From: Uliginosibacterium aquaticum
GTDB lineage: Bacteria; Pseudomonadota; Gammaproteobacteria; Burkholderiales; Rhodocyclaceae
Assembly (NCBI RefSeq): GCF_012972705.2
Contig: NZ_JABCSC020000001.1
Span: 558,001-622,000, forward strand
Direction of reading: 5' to 3'
DNA: 64,000 bases
Made by a program: the position numbers and the translations under genes. This document shows positions 34,254 through 42,421 of the stretch, in pieces; within the stretch, counting starts at the first letter, position 1, and the number at the start of each line of letters is the position of its first letter. Under the pieces are notes generated by a model. That model saw only the letters and a list, made by a program, of their open reading frames with translations, was not told the origin of the DNA and made no database searches.

Positions 34254-34925
34254 ATGCGGATCCTGATTGCGGAAGATGAACCCCGGCTGCAACAGCAGCT
34301 CGTGAGCCTCGTCGAGGAGGCTGGCTATGTGGCCGAGGCCAGCAGCGACGGGCAGGACGCCCACTATCGCGGCAGCACCGAGGTCTTTGATGCGGTGGTG
34401 CTGGATCTGGGCCTGCCCTTGCTGGACGGGCTCAGCGTGCTCAAGCGCTGGCGCGAGGCCGGCCTCAGCCTGCCGGTGCTGGTGCTCACTGCGCGCGGGA
34501 ACTGGCACGAAAAGGTCATCGGCATCGATGCCGGTGCCGATGATTACCTCGCCAAGCCCTTCCACGGGCCGGAGCTGGTGGCACGCCTGCGCGCACTGAT
34601 CCGGCGCAGCGCCGGCCTGGCCTCGGCAATCCTGCGTAGCGGCGCGCTGAGCCTGGATACCCGCAATGCCACGGTCAGTTTCGGGGGCGCGCCGGTCGCG
34701 CTGACCAGCCATGAGTACAAGCTGCTCGAATACCTGATGCACCGGCAGGGCGTTATCGTGTCGCGGGCCGAACTCACCGAGCATATTTACGCGCAGGACT
34801 TCGATCGCGATTCAAACACCATCGAAGTCTTTGTCGGCCGCCTGCGCAAGAAACTCGAACCCGGCGTGATCCAGACCGTGCGTGGCCTCGGCTACCGCAT
34901 CGCGAGCCATGAGCAAGTCAGCTGA
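34254..34925 (+). CDS. OmpR-family response regulator, QseB/PmrA-like
   Basis: A 223-residue regulator. MRILIAEDEPRLQQQL, phospho-Asp in VVLDLGLPLLDG, and DYLAKPFHGPELVARLRALIRR form the receiver; VALTSHEYKLLEYLMHRQGVI and EVFVGRLRKKLEPG form the DNA-binding wing. It overlaps the kinase gene by 17 bases. The 11-base-spaced TGAAC repeats upstream suggest autoregulation together with the PepSY and OB-fold genes. Confidence 0.94.
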   Translation: MRILIAEDEPRLQQQLVSLVEEAGYVAEASSDGQDAHYRGSTEVFDAVVLDLGLPLLDGLSVLKRWREAGLSLPVLVLTARGNWHEKVIGIDAGADDYLAKPFHGPELVARLRALIRRSAGLASAILRSGALSLDTRNATVSFGGAPVALTSHEYKLLEYLMHRQGVIVSRAELTEHIYAQDFDRDSNTIEVFVGRLRKKLEPGVIQTVRGLGYRIASHEQVS

Positions 34926-36339
34926 GCACGCCCAACCGCCCACCCGGGCGCCGCGCTCCTTGCGGGTGCGCCTGCTGTGGGGCACCCTGGGCGGACTCAC
35001 CCTGGCCCTGCTGCTCACTGGGGTTGCGCTGACGACCCTGTTCAAGGATCACGTGGTCAACCAGTTCCAGGCCGCACTGGAGCGCCAGCTCGATCAGTTG
35101 ATCGTCGAGCTCGAGTTCGGGTCGGATGGCCAGCTCACGGTGGATGACGCTGCCATGCTCGACCCGCGTCTGCAGAAGCCGTACTCCGGCCTCTACTGGC
35201 AGATCGACGAACTCGCGGCCGGCAAACCGATCACCCTCGGGCTGCTGCGTTCGCGCTCCCTGTGGGATCAGAATCTGGCGCTGAGCGGCGCCGTGGCGGC
35301 GAATCCCGGCGCCTTGCAGGTCAGCGAGCTGCGCGGGCCGGCCCAGGAGTCCCTGCTGGTGCTGCAAAGAATCGTGAGCTCGGCGGATGCGCCCGGGCGC
35401 AGCTTCCGCCTCACGGTGGCGGGCGATCTGCGTTTCAATCTCGAAGCCACGCATCGTTTCGGCCGCGCCCTGGCGCTGGCCTTGCTGCTCCTGCTGGGGC
35501 TGCTGGCGCTGGCTGCCTGGGCCCAGGTCAGTGTCGGCCTGCGTCCGCTGCGTGATCTGCAGCAGGCGCTCAAGGCCGTGCGTGAAGGGCGCAGCGCGCA
35601 GCTTGCCGGCGCCTTTCCACAGGAAGTGCAGCCGCTGGTGGATGACTTCAATCAGGTCTTGCTGGCCAATGCCAGCGTCGTGGAGCGGGCACGCACCCAG
35701 GCCGGTAACCTGGCCCATGCCCTCAAGACGCCGCTGGCCGTGCTGGAGAACGAGGCCGAGCAGGCGCGTGCACACGATGCCGCCCTTCCGGTGGCGCTGG
35801 TGAAAGAGCAGCTGGCCCAGGTGCGCCGCCATGTGGATTGGCATCTGCTGCGCGCACGCGCCGCGGCCGCACACCGCCTGCCCGGCCGGCATACCGAGGT
35901 GAATGCCGCGGTGGCGGGCCTGCTGCGGGTGATGGCGCGGGTGTTTGCCGACAAGCCGCTGACGACGCACATCGAAGCGCCGGAACAAGCGCTGCTGTTT
36001 GCCGGTGAAGAACAGGATCTGCAGGAAATCCTCGGCAATTTGCTGGAGAACGCATTCAAGTGGGCCACTTCCAGTGTGCAGGTGCGGCTGGAGGCGCAGC
36101 CGGGTGGCTTGTGCGTGCACATCGAAGATGACGGGCCGGGCATTGCCGCCTCACAGCTCCAGCTGGTTCGCCAGCGCGGTGTGCGCCTTGACGAGAGCAC
36201 GCCGGGTTCTGGCCTGGGGCTCGCTATCGTGCAGGATCTGGTGCTGCTCTATGGTGGCCACCTGGAGTTGGAAAACCTGCCGCAAGGGCACGGCCTGCGT
36301 GCCAGCGTATCCCTGCCGGGAGGCCATGCCGCCGCCTGA
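34909..36339 (+). CDS. Sensor histidine kinase, PhoQ/QseC-like
   Basis: A 476-residue kinase beginning at ATG 34909 within the end of the regulator gene. TM1 is at about 26-47 and TM2 at about 182-205, with a periplasmic domain of about 135 residues between them. The HAMP-like linker leads to the phospho-His in AGNLAHALKTPLAVLENEAE, the variant seen in PhoQ-like kinases. NLLENAFKWA, DDGPGIAASQ and GSGLGLAIVQDLVLLYGG complete the ATP domain. The signal is unknown; the PepSY neighbour suggests envelope or metal stress. Confidence 0.93.
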   Translation: MSKSAEHAQPPTRAPRSLRVRLLWGTLGGLTLALLLTGVALTTLFKDHVVNQFQAALERQLDQLIVELEFGSDGQLTVDDAAMLDPRLQKPYSGLYWQIDELAAGKPITLGLLRSRSLWDQNLALSGAVAANPGALQVSELRGPAQESLLVLQRIVSSADAPGRSFRLTVAGDLRFNLEATHRFGRALALALLLLLGLLALAAWAQVSVGLRPLRDLQQALKAVREGRSAQLAGAFPQEVQPLVDDFNQVLLANASVVERARTQAGNLAHALKTPLAVLENEAEQARAHDAALPVALVKEQLAQVRRHVDWHLLRARAAAAHRLPGRHTEVNAAVAGLLRVMARVFADKPLTTHIEAPEQALLFAGEEQDLQEILGNLLENAFKWATSSVQVRLEAQPGGLCVHIEDDGPGIAASQLQLVRQRGVRLDESTPGSGLGLAIVQDLVLLYGGHLELENLPQGHGLRASVSLPGGHAAA

Positions 36340-36463
36340 GCCCAGGCGCGGGCGGGCGTCTTTACCTGCGCAGATTTTCCTGTACGAGAACTTACCTTGT
36401 AGCCACTTGATGCTGCTGCGTGAGCAGCCAGAATCAGGTCTGTGCAATCAAAAAGGAAATTCC

Positions 36464-38149
36464 ATGCGCAAGCGAGATGCCCTGAGAGTGCTGCTGGCAT
36501 TGGCAGCCAGTCTTCTGCTGTGCCCCGGGGTGCAGGCCGCTACGCCGGAGGTGGTGAAACCGGTCCAGTCCTGCACCGGATTACTGGCTACCGCGCTGAG
36601 CGATATCGGTGGCGAGGGCAGTCAGGTGCTCAGCGCCCGTGAAAGCGTGAAGGATGGTGTGACGATGTGTGTGCTGGAAGGCCGCCTCGCACCCGCCATC
36701 GGTTTCCGGGTCAGCCTGCCCGTTGAGGGCTGGACTCAGCGCTACCTGCAGATCGGTTGTGGCGGCCTGTGTGGCCGTATCCCCGAAGAGGTCGGTGCCG
36801 CCGAGGGCTGCGTGCCGCTCAAGGCGGGGGGCTTCGTCATCGCTTCCACCGACATGGGGCATCAGGGTATGGGCGGCGAGTTCGGTCGCGACGAAGCCTT
36901 GCGCATCGATTTTGCCCATCGCGCCGTGCATCTGACTGCCGTGGCCGCGAAGAAGCTCATCCGCGCCTATTACGGCCGTGCCGAGGCTTTTGCCTATTTC
37001 ACCGGGTGCTCGGATGGCGGGCGCGAAGCCCTGATGGAAGCTCAGCGCTACCCGGAGGATTTCGACGGAATCATTGCGGGTGCGGCGGCCATGAATTTCC
37101 AGGTCCAGAACGGCCTCTACCATGCCTGGCAGGCCAGTGCGAATACCGGAGCGGATGGCCAGGCCATCCTGCAGGCGGCGCGCCTGCCCTTGCTGCATCA
37201 GGCCGTGCTCGCGCAGTGCGATGGACTCGACGGGCTGCAGGACGGCCTGCTCAGCGATCCGCGCTTGTGCCATTTTGATTCGGCCAGCCTGCAGTGCCCG
37301 GTCGGAGCCACATCGCCCCGCAGCGATTGCCTGAGTGCTGCCGAAGTTGATGCGGTGCGCAAGCTCTATGCCGGCCCGCGCGATCCGCGCAGCGGCGAGC
37401 GGCTGATCATCGGTGGCCCGCAATATGGTTCCGAACTCGCCTGGGCCGGCGTATTCGTGCCGCGTGCAGCGGGCCAGCCGATCTTCAGCGGCCAGATCGC
37501 GCTGGATGCGCTGCGCAACCTGAGCTTCGAGCGCAATCCGCCGGAAAGCTTTTCCCTGGCCGACATCCACTTCGATCAGGCCATGCTTGAGCAGCTCAAG
37601 CCCCTGCATCCGCTTTACGACGCGACCAACCCCGATCTGCGCGCCTTCGCCGCGGCGGGCGGCAAACTGATCCTGTGGCATGGCTGGGCCGATCCGCATA
37701 TCTCCCCCCTCAATACCCTCGCCTATCACGAGGCCCTCGAGCAGTTCATGGGCAAACAGGAAGCCGCCGCGTTCGAGCGCCTCTATCTGTTACCCGGCGT
37801 CTATCACTGCGCTGACGGAGAAGGCCCGAGCCTGGTCGATTTCCTCACCCCGATGCTGGCCTGGGTAGAGCAGGGGCAGGTGTCGCAGGCTGTCCTGGCC
37901 AAGCAGGCCGCCAGTCGCCCGCGCAGCAGCTTTGGCCAGCCCGGCGCACTGTCGCCGGCGGTGGAGGCTTCACCGGCTCCGGCCAAAACCAGGGCCCGAC
38001 CGCTCTATCCCTACCCGGCGCTGGCTGCACTCAAGCCCGGCGCCGATCCGGATCAGGCTGCCAGTTACACTGCTGCGCCGGCCCGGTTCACGGCATCGAC
38101 GCCGGCTTGGGCCGGCAGCAGTTTATTTACGCCTTATCGCGCCAAATAA
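36464..38149 (+). CDS. Tannase/feruloyl esterase family protein, secreted
   Basis: A 561-residue secreted esterase. AAAAGGAA precedes the ATG at 36464, and residues 1-24 are a signal peptide ending VQA. The catalytic set is visible: Ser183 in YFTGCSDGGREAL, Asp in ILWHGWADPHISP, His in LPGVYHCADGEGP, with the adjacent cysteines of the CS-D-HC motif. WTQRYLQIGCGGLCG and STDMGHQG are family motifs. It should release hydroxycinnamate or gallate esters from plant polymers, matching the pectate lyases nearby. The Pro/Ala-rich stretch at about 485-505 separates the catalytic part from a short tail. Confidence 0.92.
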   Translation: MRKRDALRVLLALAASLLLCPGVQAATPEVVKPVQSCTGLLATALSDIGGEGSQVLSARESVKDGVTMCVLEGRLAPAIGFRVSLPVEGWTQRYLQIGCGGLCGRIPEEVGAAEGCVPLKAGGFVIASTDMGHQGMGGEFGRDEALRIDFAHRAVHLTAVAAKKLIRAYYGRAEAFAYFTGCSDGGREALMEAQRYPEDFDGIIAGAAAMNFQVQNGLYHAWQASANTGADGQAILQAARLPLLHQAVLAQCDGLDGLQDGLLSDPRLCHFDSASLQCPVGATSPRSDCLSAAEVDAVRKLYAGPRDPRSGERLIIGGPQYGSELAWAGVFVPRAAGQPIFSGQIALDALRNLSFERNPPESFSLADIHFDQAMLEQLKPLHPLYDATNPDLRAFAAAGGKLILWHGWADPHISPLNTLAYHEALEQFMGKQEAAAFERLYLLPGVYHCADGEGPSLVDFLTPMLAWVEQGQVSQAVLAKQAASRPRSSFGQPGALSPAVEASPAPAKTRARPLYPYPALAALKPGADPDQAASYTAAPARFTASTPAWAGSSLFTPYRAK

Positions 38150-38174
38150 ATCCGCCGAAAGTTTTGCTCCTAAA

Positions 38175-38205
38175 AAAAGCCCACGGAAATCGTGGGCTTT
38201 TTGCT
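38175..38205. terminator. Rho-independent terminator after the tannase-family gene
   Basis: AAAAGCCCACG and CGTGGGCTTTTT pair around GAAAT, ending in a T-run. It shares its core with other terminators in this window. Confidence 0.88.
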
Positions 38206-38365
38206 GTCTTGCAGCAATTCTGATAAATCCTTGTTTTGATTGTTGATGTTTATAAAAACAAAAAAATCTGTCGGCTGGTCGAAGTTCGATTGCGTCTTGT
38301 ACATGCGGATGATTGCTCTGACGCGCAAAAACGCGGGTCTGGATGGTTACTACTTTAGTGGTGTG

Positions 38366-38400
38366 TGACAAATTTCTCGGATATCACTAAGTATTTGTCA
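38366..38400. promoter_or_regulatory. Spaced inverted repeat upstream of the PL3 gene
   Basis: TGACAAAT and ATTTGTCA are perfect complements 19 bases apart. This is a candidate regulator site, about 350 bases upstream of the pectate lyase start. Confidence 0.35.
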
Positions 38401-38746
38401 AAACAAATAAATTGTATGTTTTCGAACTAATTTAGTGTTTTGATTTTAAAGGAATTGTTTGCTCTCCTATGGAGGTGTATTGGGGTTTACCTAAGTGTCG
38501 CCGTTCCGGCTTTTGTAGTTTTATTGCCTCGCCGGCTGTGGTTGAGAGTAAAGCTTGTGTCCGACACGATCAGTGGCATTCGTCGTGGTGTGAGTGGAGT
38601 GATTTGTCATCTCCGAATAGGACACAATTTTTTACGGACAACGATCCTCGAGCGAGGTCGCTGGCTGGTTGTATATAGGATGTATTTCGGAGACGCAGTC
38701 ATATATTTTTATTGTTAAATCAATAAAAAACAAAAAGGAGTCGTTT

Positions 38747-39583
38747 ATGAACAAGTTCAGCCGGTTGTTTTTGGTTCTTTCCGCAGCAATGGCATTTAGT
38801 GCAGGCGCTCAGGCAGCAGGTAGCTGCACCGCAGGCAGCACCATCAGCGACGCAACGGTAGATTGCGGCGGCGCGGAAATCGGTCTTTCGTGCGATGGTG
38901 ATAGCGACAAGCAGTCGCCGGTGCTGATTCTCAAGAACGCCACCGTCAAGAACGTGACGATCTCCGCAAAGGGCGGCTCTGATGGCATCCACTGCGCGGG
39001 TGGTACCTGCAACCTGATCAACGTGACCTGGAAGGAAGTCTGCGAAGACGCCGCCTCCGTCATCGCTGACAACGCCAAGCTGGTGGTTTCCGGTGGTTCG
39101 GCCACCAACACCAACTCGAGCACGGCCAGCCTCGGCGGCAAGCCGGACAAGTTCTTCCAGGTGAACAACAAGAACACCTCGCTCACCGTGAAGGACAACT
39201 TCACCGCCATCATCGCCAAGGGCAACCTGAGCGCTTCTGCTGGCAAGCTGGCCCGTACCTGCGGCAACTGCACCACCAACATCGGCCCGCGTACCATCGT
39301 GGTGAATAACGTCACCACCAAGGGCGCGCTGCTGACCGTTGTCGGCGTGAACTCCAGCTATCTGGATGCCAACAGCAAGACGGTTTCTGGCGTGTATGAC
39401 ACGGCCACCATCACCAACCTGACGGTTGAGGGCTACAAGCTCAGCGGCACCAAGAGCACCCCGGTGATCTGTGAAGAATTCACCGGCCTGCCCAAGAGCC
39501 TCGGCAAGGAAAGCCCGAGCCAGGGCCAGAAGTGGGGCACCAAGTCCTGCGTGGTCAGCACGAGCAATGTGAAGGCGCTGTAA
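38747..39583 (+). CDS. Secreted pectate lyase, PL3 family
   Basis: A 278-residue secreted enzyme. AAGGAG lies seven bases before the ATG at 38747. Residues 1-23 are a signal peptide ending AQA. The PL3 core is clear: LKNATVKNVTISAKGGSDGI, HCAGGTCNLINVTWKEVCEDA, DKFFQVNNKNTSLTVKDNF, ARTCGNCTTN and the Cys-rich end. PL3 enzymes cleave pectate with Ca2+ by beta-elimination. Codon use is normal for the genome although the upstream region is A/T-rich. Confidence 0.92.
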   Translation: MNKFSRLFLVLSAAMAFSAGAQAAGSCTAGSTISDATVDCGGAEIGLSCDGDSDKQSPVLILKNATVKNVTISAKGGSDGIHCAGGTCNLINVTWKEVCEDAASVIADNAKLVVSGGSATNTNSSTASLGGKPDKFFQVNNKNTSLTVKDNFTAIIAKGNLSASAGKLARTCGNCTTNIGPRTIVVNNVTTKGALLTVVGVNSSYLDANSKTVSGVYDTATITNLTVEGYKLSGTKSTPVICEEFTGLPKSLGKESPSQGQKWGTKSCVVSTSNVKAL

Positions 39584-39610
39584 TTCCTTCCTGCTGGATG
39601 CAGTTCAAGA

Positions 39611-39634
39611 CCCCGGGCATGGCCCGGGGTTTTT
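39611..39634 (+). terminator. Rho-independent terminator after the PL3 gene
   Basis: CCCCGGGC and GCCCGGGG form an 8-bp GC stem with a 3-base loop, followed by five T residues. Confidence 0.9.
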
Positions 39635-39674
39635 CATTGTCCTTCCCGATTCGCCGCGTAACTGGAGTCTGAGC

Positions 39675-41795
39675 ATGCGACTGACGCTTTGTCGTGCTGC
39701 CGAAAAATGTGTTGGCTTTATTGCCCTGTGTCTTGTCTGTGTGCCGGCGCTGGCTGGCCAGGTTTCCAATCCGGACTGGATTTTCGGTGCGCAATCCGCC
39801 GGCCTTGAAATCCTGACGGGGGGCGATGGTCTGTTGCGCTGGCGCAGCAGCGCCGAATCTGGCTGGCACGAAGAGAAACTGGGCGACGCGACGGTGGACA
39901 TGGCTGTGGCCGACCCTTCCGGCCAGCGGTTTCTGGCGCTGAGCGATGGCCGCGCCTGGCACGGCGAACGCAGCCCTGCGGGCATGCGCTGGACGCCCGC
40001 CCTGGAAGGCTGGAAGCTCAGCAAGCTCGGCTTCGATGGCCAGCAGTCGGCCTGGCTGGCCTGGGCCTGCCGCAGCGAACGGAGCAGCGAATGCGCCGTG
40101 CTGACGGCAGCGCTTGCCGAGCCGGCTGGCCAGGGCTGGCATGTGATCGGGCAGGGCGCCACGCCTGAGCTGCGCTTGCTGGGCGTGGACAGTGATAATC
40201 GGGCGATTGCCTCGGCCATGAATGGCAGCCTGTGGGTCAGCGAAACCGGGCCCGGCGTGTGGCAGGCCGTGCGCGTGCCGCAAAAATTCATGATCAGCGA
40301 AATCGTCTACTGGAAGCGCGCCGGGCCCTGGTGGGCCGGCATGACGCGTGACCAGCGCGTCCTGCTGGTTGATGCCGCCCGCGCCAGGGCTTTTGCGGTG
40401 GCGATGCCCAGCGGAAAGCCGGGCGGCCAGGGCAGCGGGTGGACCTCTGCGGCCTACGACGAGCAGACCGCAACACTGATGCTGGGCGGTGCGGACGGAC
40501 GCATCGCCTTGCTGGCCGCTGCCGGGCGCAGCAGCAAACCCGCGTTCAGCCTGCGCGCAGCAAGCTTGCCCTATGTCGAGCAGCTGGCTTTCGACGCCGT
40601 GCGCCGGCAATGGCTGGCGCTCAGCAATGACGGGCAGCTGTTTGCTTCCACCAATGCCGGCCTTGAATGGACGCTCGAAAAGCGCTTCGGCCAGGTGCGC
40701 TCGAATGGCCTCGCGCAGGCCGCCGACGGGCGCCTGCTGATGTGGGGCGATGGCGGCTTCATCGCACACCGCAGCCCCGCCGAGGGTTGGGTGCTCGAGC
40801 AACCGGACCTGAGCCGCTACATCAACCATATTCTCGTGAGCCCGTCCGGCAGCCTGCTGGCGGTTGGTGTTCAGGGGCTGATCGCGCGCGCGGCCGCCCC
40901 CTCGGGCGGGCCTGCGGACTGGTGCGTGATCGACGCCGGCCTTGGCTATGGTCAGTACCTGACCCATGCGCTCGCCTATCCCGGCAGCCAGACCCTGCTG
41001 GCGGCGGGCGCCAGCGCCACCATCGTCCGCTCCACGGATGACGGCGCGAGCTGGCAAACCGTGTTCAAACATGCGGACGGCGCCCTCGGCAACTTCCAGC
41101 GCATCGCCATTCATCCGCAAAGCCGGGTGGCTCTGGTGGTGGCCAATCCGGGCTGGGTGATGCGCTCCGCAGACGAGGGCGCGAGCTGGCAAAACGCCGC
41201 CGAGGGCGCCGTACTGCAGCTCAAGGATGTGCTCGCCGTGCCCGGGGCCGGTTTCGTGGCCGTCGGCGAGGGCGGCGCCGTGCTTTTCTTTGACGCCCAG
41301 GGCCGCCTCCAGCGCCAGCTGGCGATCGCTGCCAGCCCGGTCTGGTATCAGATCCGCGAAGCGGCGGGCGCCCTGTGGGTCATGGGCGATGGCAACAAGC
41401 TGCTGCGGATCAGCCTGGATGCTCAGCAGGTGGAAGAGGTCGGGCTCGGCCAGCACTTCCTGGCGCGAGACATCATCAGCCCCGCCCCGGATGTGCTGAT
41501 CGTTGCCGGCGCCCGGGGCTCCCTGCTGCGCTCGGCCGATGGCGGCCAGCACTGGCAGGTGATCAATGCCGGCGTGCAGGCCAATCTTCGCCGCCTCCTG
41601 CAGGATGAAAAGGGCCGTCTGTGGGTCGCCGGGCGGGATGGCGTGCTGCTGCGCTCGCAGGATGCCGGCCTCAGCTGGCAGGCCGTGCCTTCCGGCACGA
41701 TTCGCCACTTCAAGGACGGGCTCCTGCTGCCCGGCACGCACACCATGCTGCTCTACGGCGAGCGCCTGCTGGCTCTGCCTGCCGCGATCCGGTGA
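39675..41795 (+). CDS. Secreted BNR/YCF48-type beta-propeller protein
   Basis: A 706-residue protein with an N-terminal hydrophobic signal (FIALCLVCVPALAG). It contains repeated BNR/Asp-box motifs: STDDGASWQTVF, SADEGASWQNA, SADGGQHWQVI and SQDAGLSWQAV, plus weaker ones such as STNAGLEWTLEK. The repeats belong to the YCF48/sortilin-like propeller group found in photosystem II assembly factors, but in heterotrophic bacteria such proteins are exported with unknown or polymer-binding roles. A full-length antisense open frame is a shadow. It stands alone between terminators. Confidence 0.85.
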   Translation: MRLTLCRAAEKCVGFIALCLVCVPALAGQVSNPDWIFGAQSAGLEILTGGDGLLRWRSSAESGWHEEKLGDATVDMAVADPSGQRFLALSDGRAWHGERSPAGMRWTPALEGWKLSKLGFDGQQSAWLAWACRSERSSECAVLTAALAEPAGQGWHVIGQGATPELRLLGVDSDNRAIASAMNGSLWVSETGPGVWQAVRVPQKFMISEIVYWKRAGPWWAGMTRDQRVLLVDAARARAFAVAMPSGKPGGQGSGWTSAAYDEQTATLMLGGADGRIALLAAAGRSSKPAFSLRAASLPYVEQLAFDAVRRQWLALSNDGQLFASTNAGLEWTLEKRFGQVRSNGLAQAADGRLLMWGDGGFIAHRSPAEGWVLEQPDLSRYINHILVSPSGSLLAVGVQGLIARAAAPSGGPADWCVIDAGLGYGQYLTHALAYPGSQTLLAAGASATIVRSTDDGASWQTVFKHADGALGNFQRIAIHPQSRVALVVANPGWVMRSADEGASWQNAAEGAVLQLKDVLAVPGAGFVAVGEGGAVLFFDAQGRLQRQLAIAASPVWYQIREAAGALWVMGDGNKLLRISLDAQQVEEVGLGQHFLARDIISPAPDVLIVAGARGSLLRSADGGQHWQVINAGVQANLRRLLQDEKGRLWVAGRDGVLLRSQDAGLSWQAVPSGTIRHFKDGLLLPGTHTMLLYGERLLALPAAIR

Positions 41796-41827
41796 GGCCG
41801 CGAGCAAGGCCAGGATCTGCGTTGTGA

Positions 41828-42034
41828 TGGCCCAGGCCGGCGAGCGCGCCGGTTTGGGCTCGCCTCTCGGCGCCTGAGCTGGCCGAGGCCTTTCAGGCCG
41901 CCTCGCGGAAGCGCCCCGACACCCCTTTTCTCGACATGCCCAGCCGGCTGGAGATCGTCACCCTCAGGAGACGCTACCTGAGCGCCGGTCCGAGAGCCTT
42001 GCTCGACCTGTGCGGCATCCATTCTGAAGCCTAG
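41828..42034 (+). pseudogene. Possible gene remnant, unidentified
   Basis: A 68-codon frame without start codon that reads like a protein C-terminus (SAPELAEAFQAASRKRP, LEIVTLRRRYLSAGPRAL, then CGIHSEA and stop). Composition and residue pattern look coding. An overlapping frame upstream could be its disrupted beginning. Family not recognised. Confidence 0.3.
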
Positions 42035-42105
42035 GGCCTGTAGCGGTGTGGCGATGGCCGCCGTCGCTTGGCTGCAACACCCTGAGCTTTGGCTACCCCA
42101 CACAA

Positions 42106-42121
42106 TGTGATCAAGATCACG
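42106..42121. promoter_or_regulatory. CRP-like palindrome
   Basis: TGTGATCAAGATCACG matches TGTGA-N6-TCACA at nine of ten positions. No clear target gene follows within 300 bases, so it may be a leftover of a deleted gene. Confidence 0.4.
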
Positions 42122-42387
42122 GCGGAGTGTCATTGGCATATCCCGGGGCGCGAGGACGGGTTAGCGTTGTTGCTGTGGAGCGGTTGGGCGGTTGACGGCC
42201 AGAAGCAGACGTTCAGGCAAGTGGCGTCAAAGAAGTCATACGGAGCTTCAAAGCTGAAATCTGCAAAGTGAGGTTTTTGTCGATTCTGTTAATGGTATTC
42301 ATCCATACAGCAGAATCGTGAAGATTCAAGCTGGAAGCCAATCTTCGCTGGTCGGTCGCGCCATGCTAGGGAGCACGCGCCGATGAT

Positions 42388-42421
42388 AGGCAGCAAAACT
42401 GATCCCTATAACAAGTTATGC
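42388..42421 (+). other. attI-like stretch and 5' cassette crossover point
   Basis: The sequence reads AGGCAGCAAAACTG, then ATCCCTATAACAAG, then TTATGC, with the crossover between G42415 and T42416. Layout and wording resemble integron attI sites, which end in ...CCCTAAAACAAAG|TTAGGC. The TTATGC after the crossover is the exact complement of the GCATAA at the cassette's 3' end, as required for one cassette. Confidence 0.55.

Larger units (their letters stand above)
38150..38746. other. A/T-rich intergenic region upstream of the PL3 gene
   Basis: About 600 bases with visibly lower GC than the surroundings. It holds the tannase terminator (38175-38205), an inverted repeat (38366-38400) and presumably the promoter and leader of the PL3 gene. 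A 92-codon open frame at 38440-38718 has no ribosome site or family match and is not accepted as a gene. Confidence 0.55.

Noticed and set aside
35999-36463. N-terminal extension of the tannase-family frame
   Set aside because: It overlaps the histidine kinase gene and precedes a good ribosome site and signal peptide at 36464.
38440-38718. 92-codon frame in the A/T-rich leader
   Set aside because: No ribosome site, no family, atypical composition; better seen as non-coding leader.
39555-41807. 750-codon open frame antisense to the BNR-repeat gene
   Set aside because: It mirrors the real gene's GC-rich third positions, lacks a ribosome site and family motifs, and overlaps a terminator. The plus-strand frame has a signal peptide and Asp-box repeats.
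42089-42271. 60-codon frame upstream of the cassette
   Set aside because: TTG start without ribosome site and no recognisable similarity.
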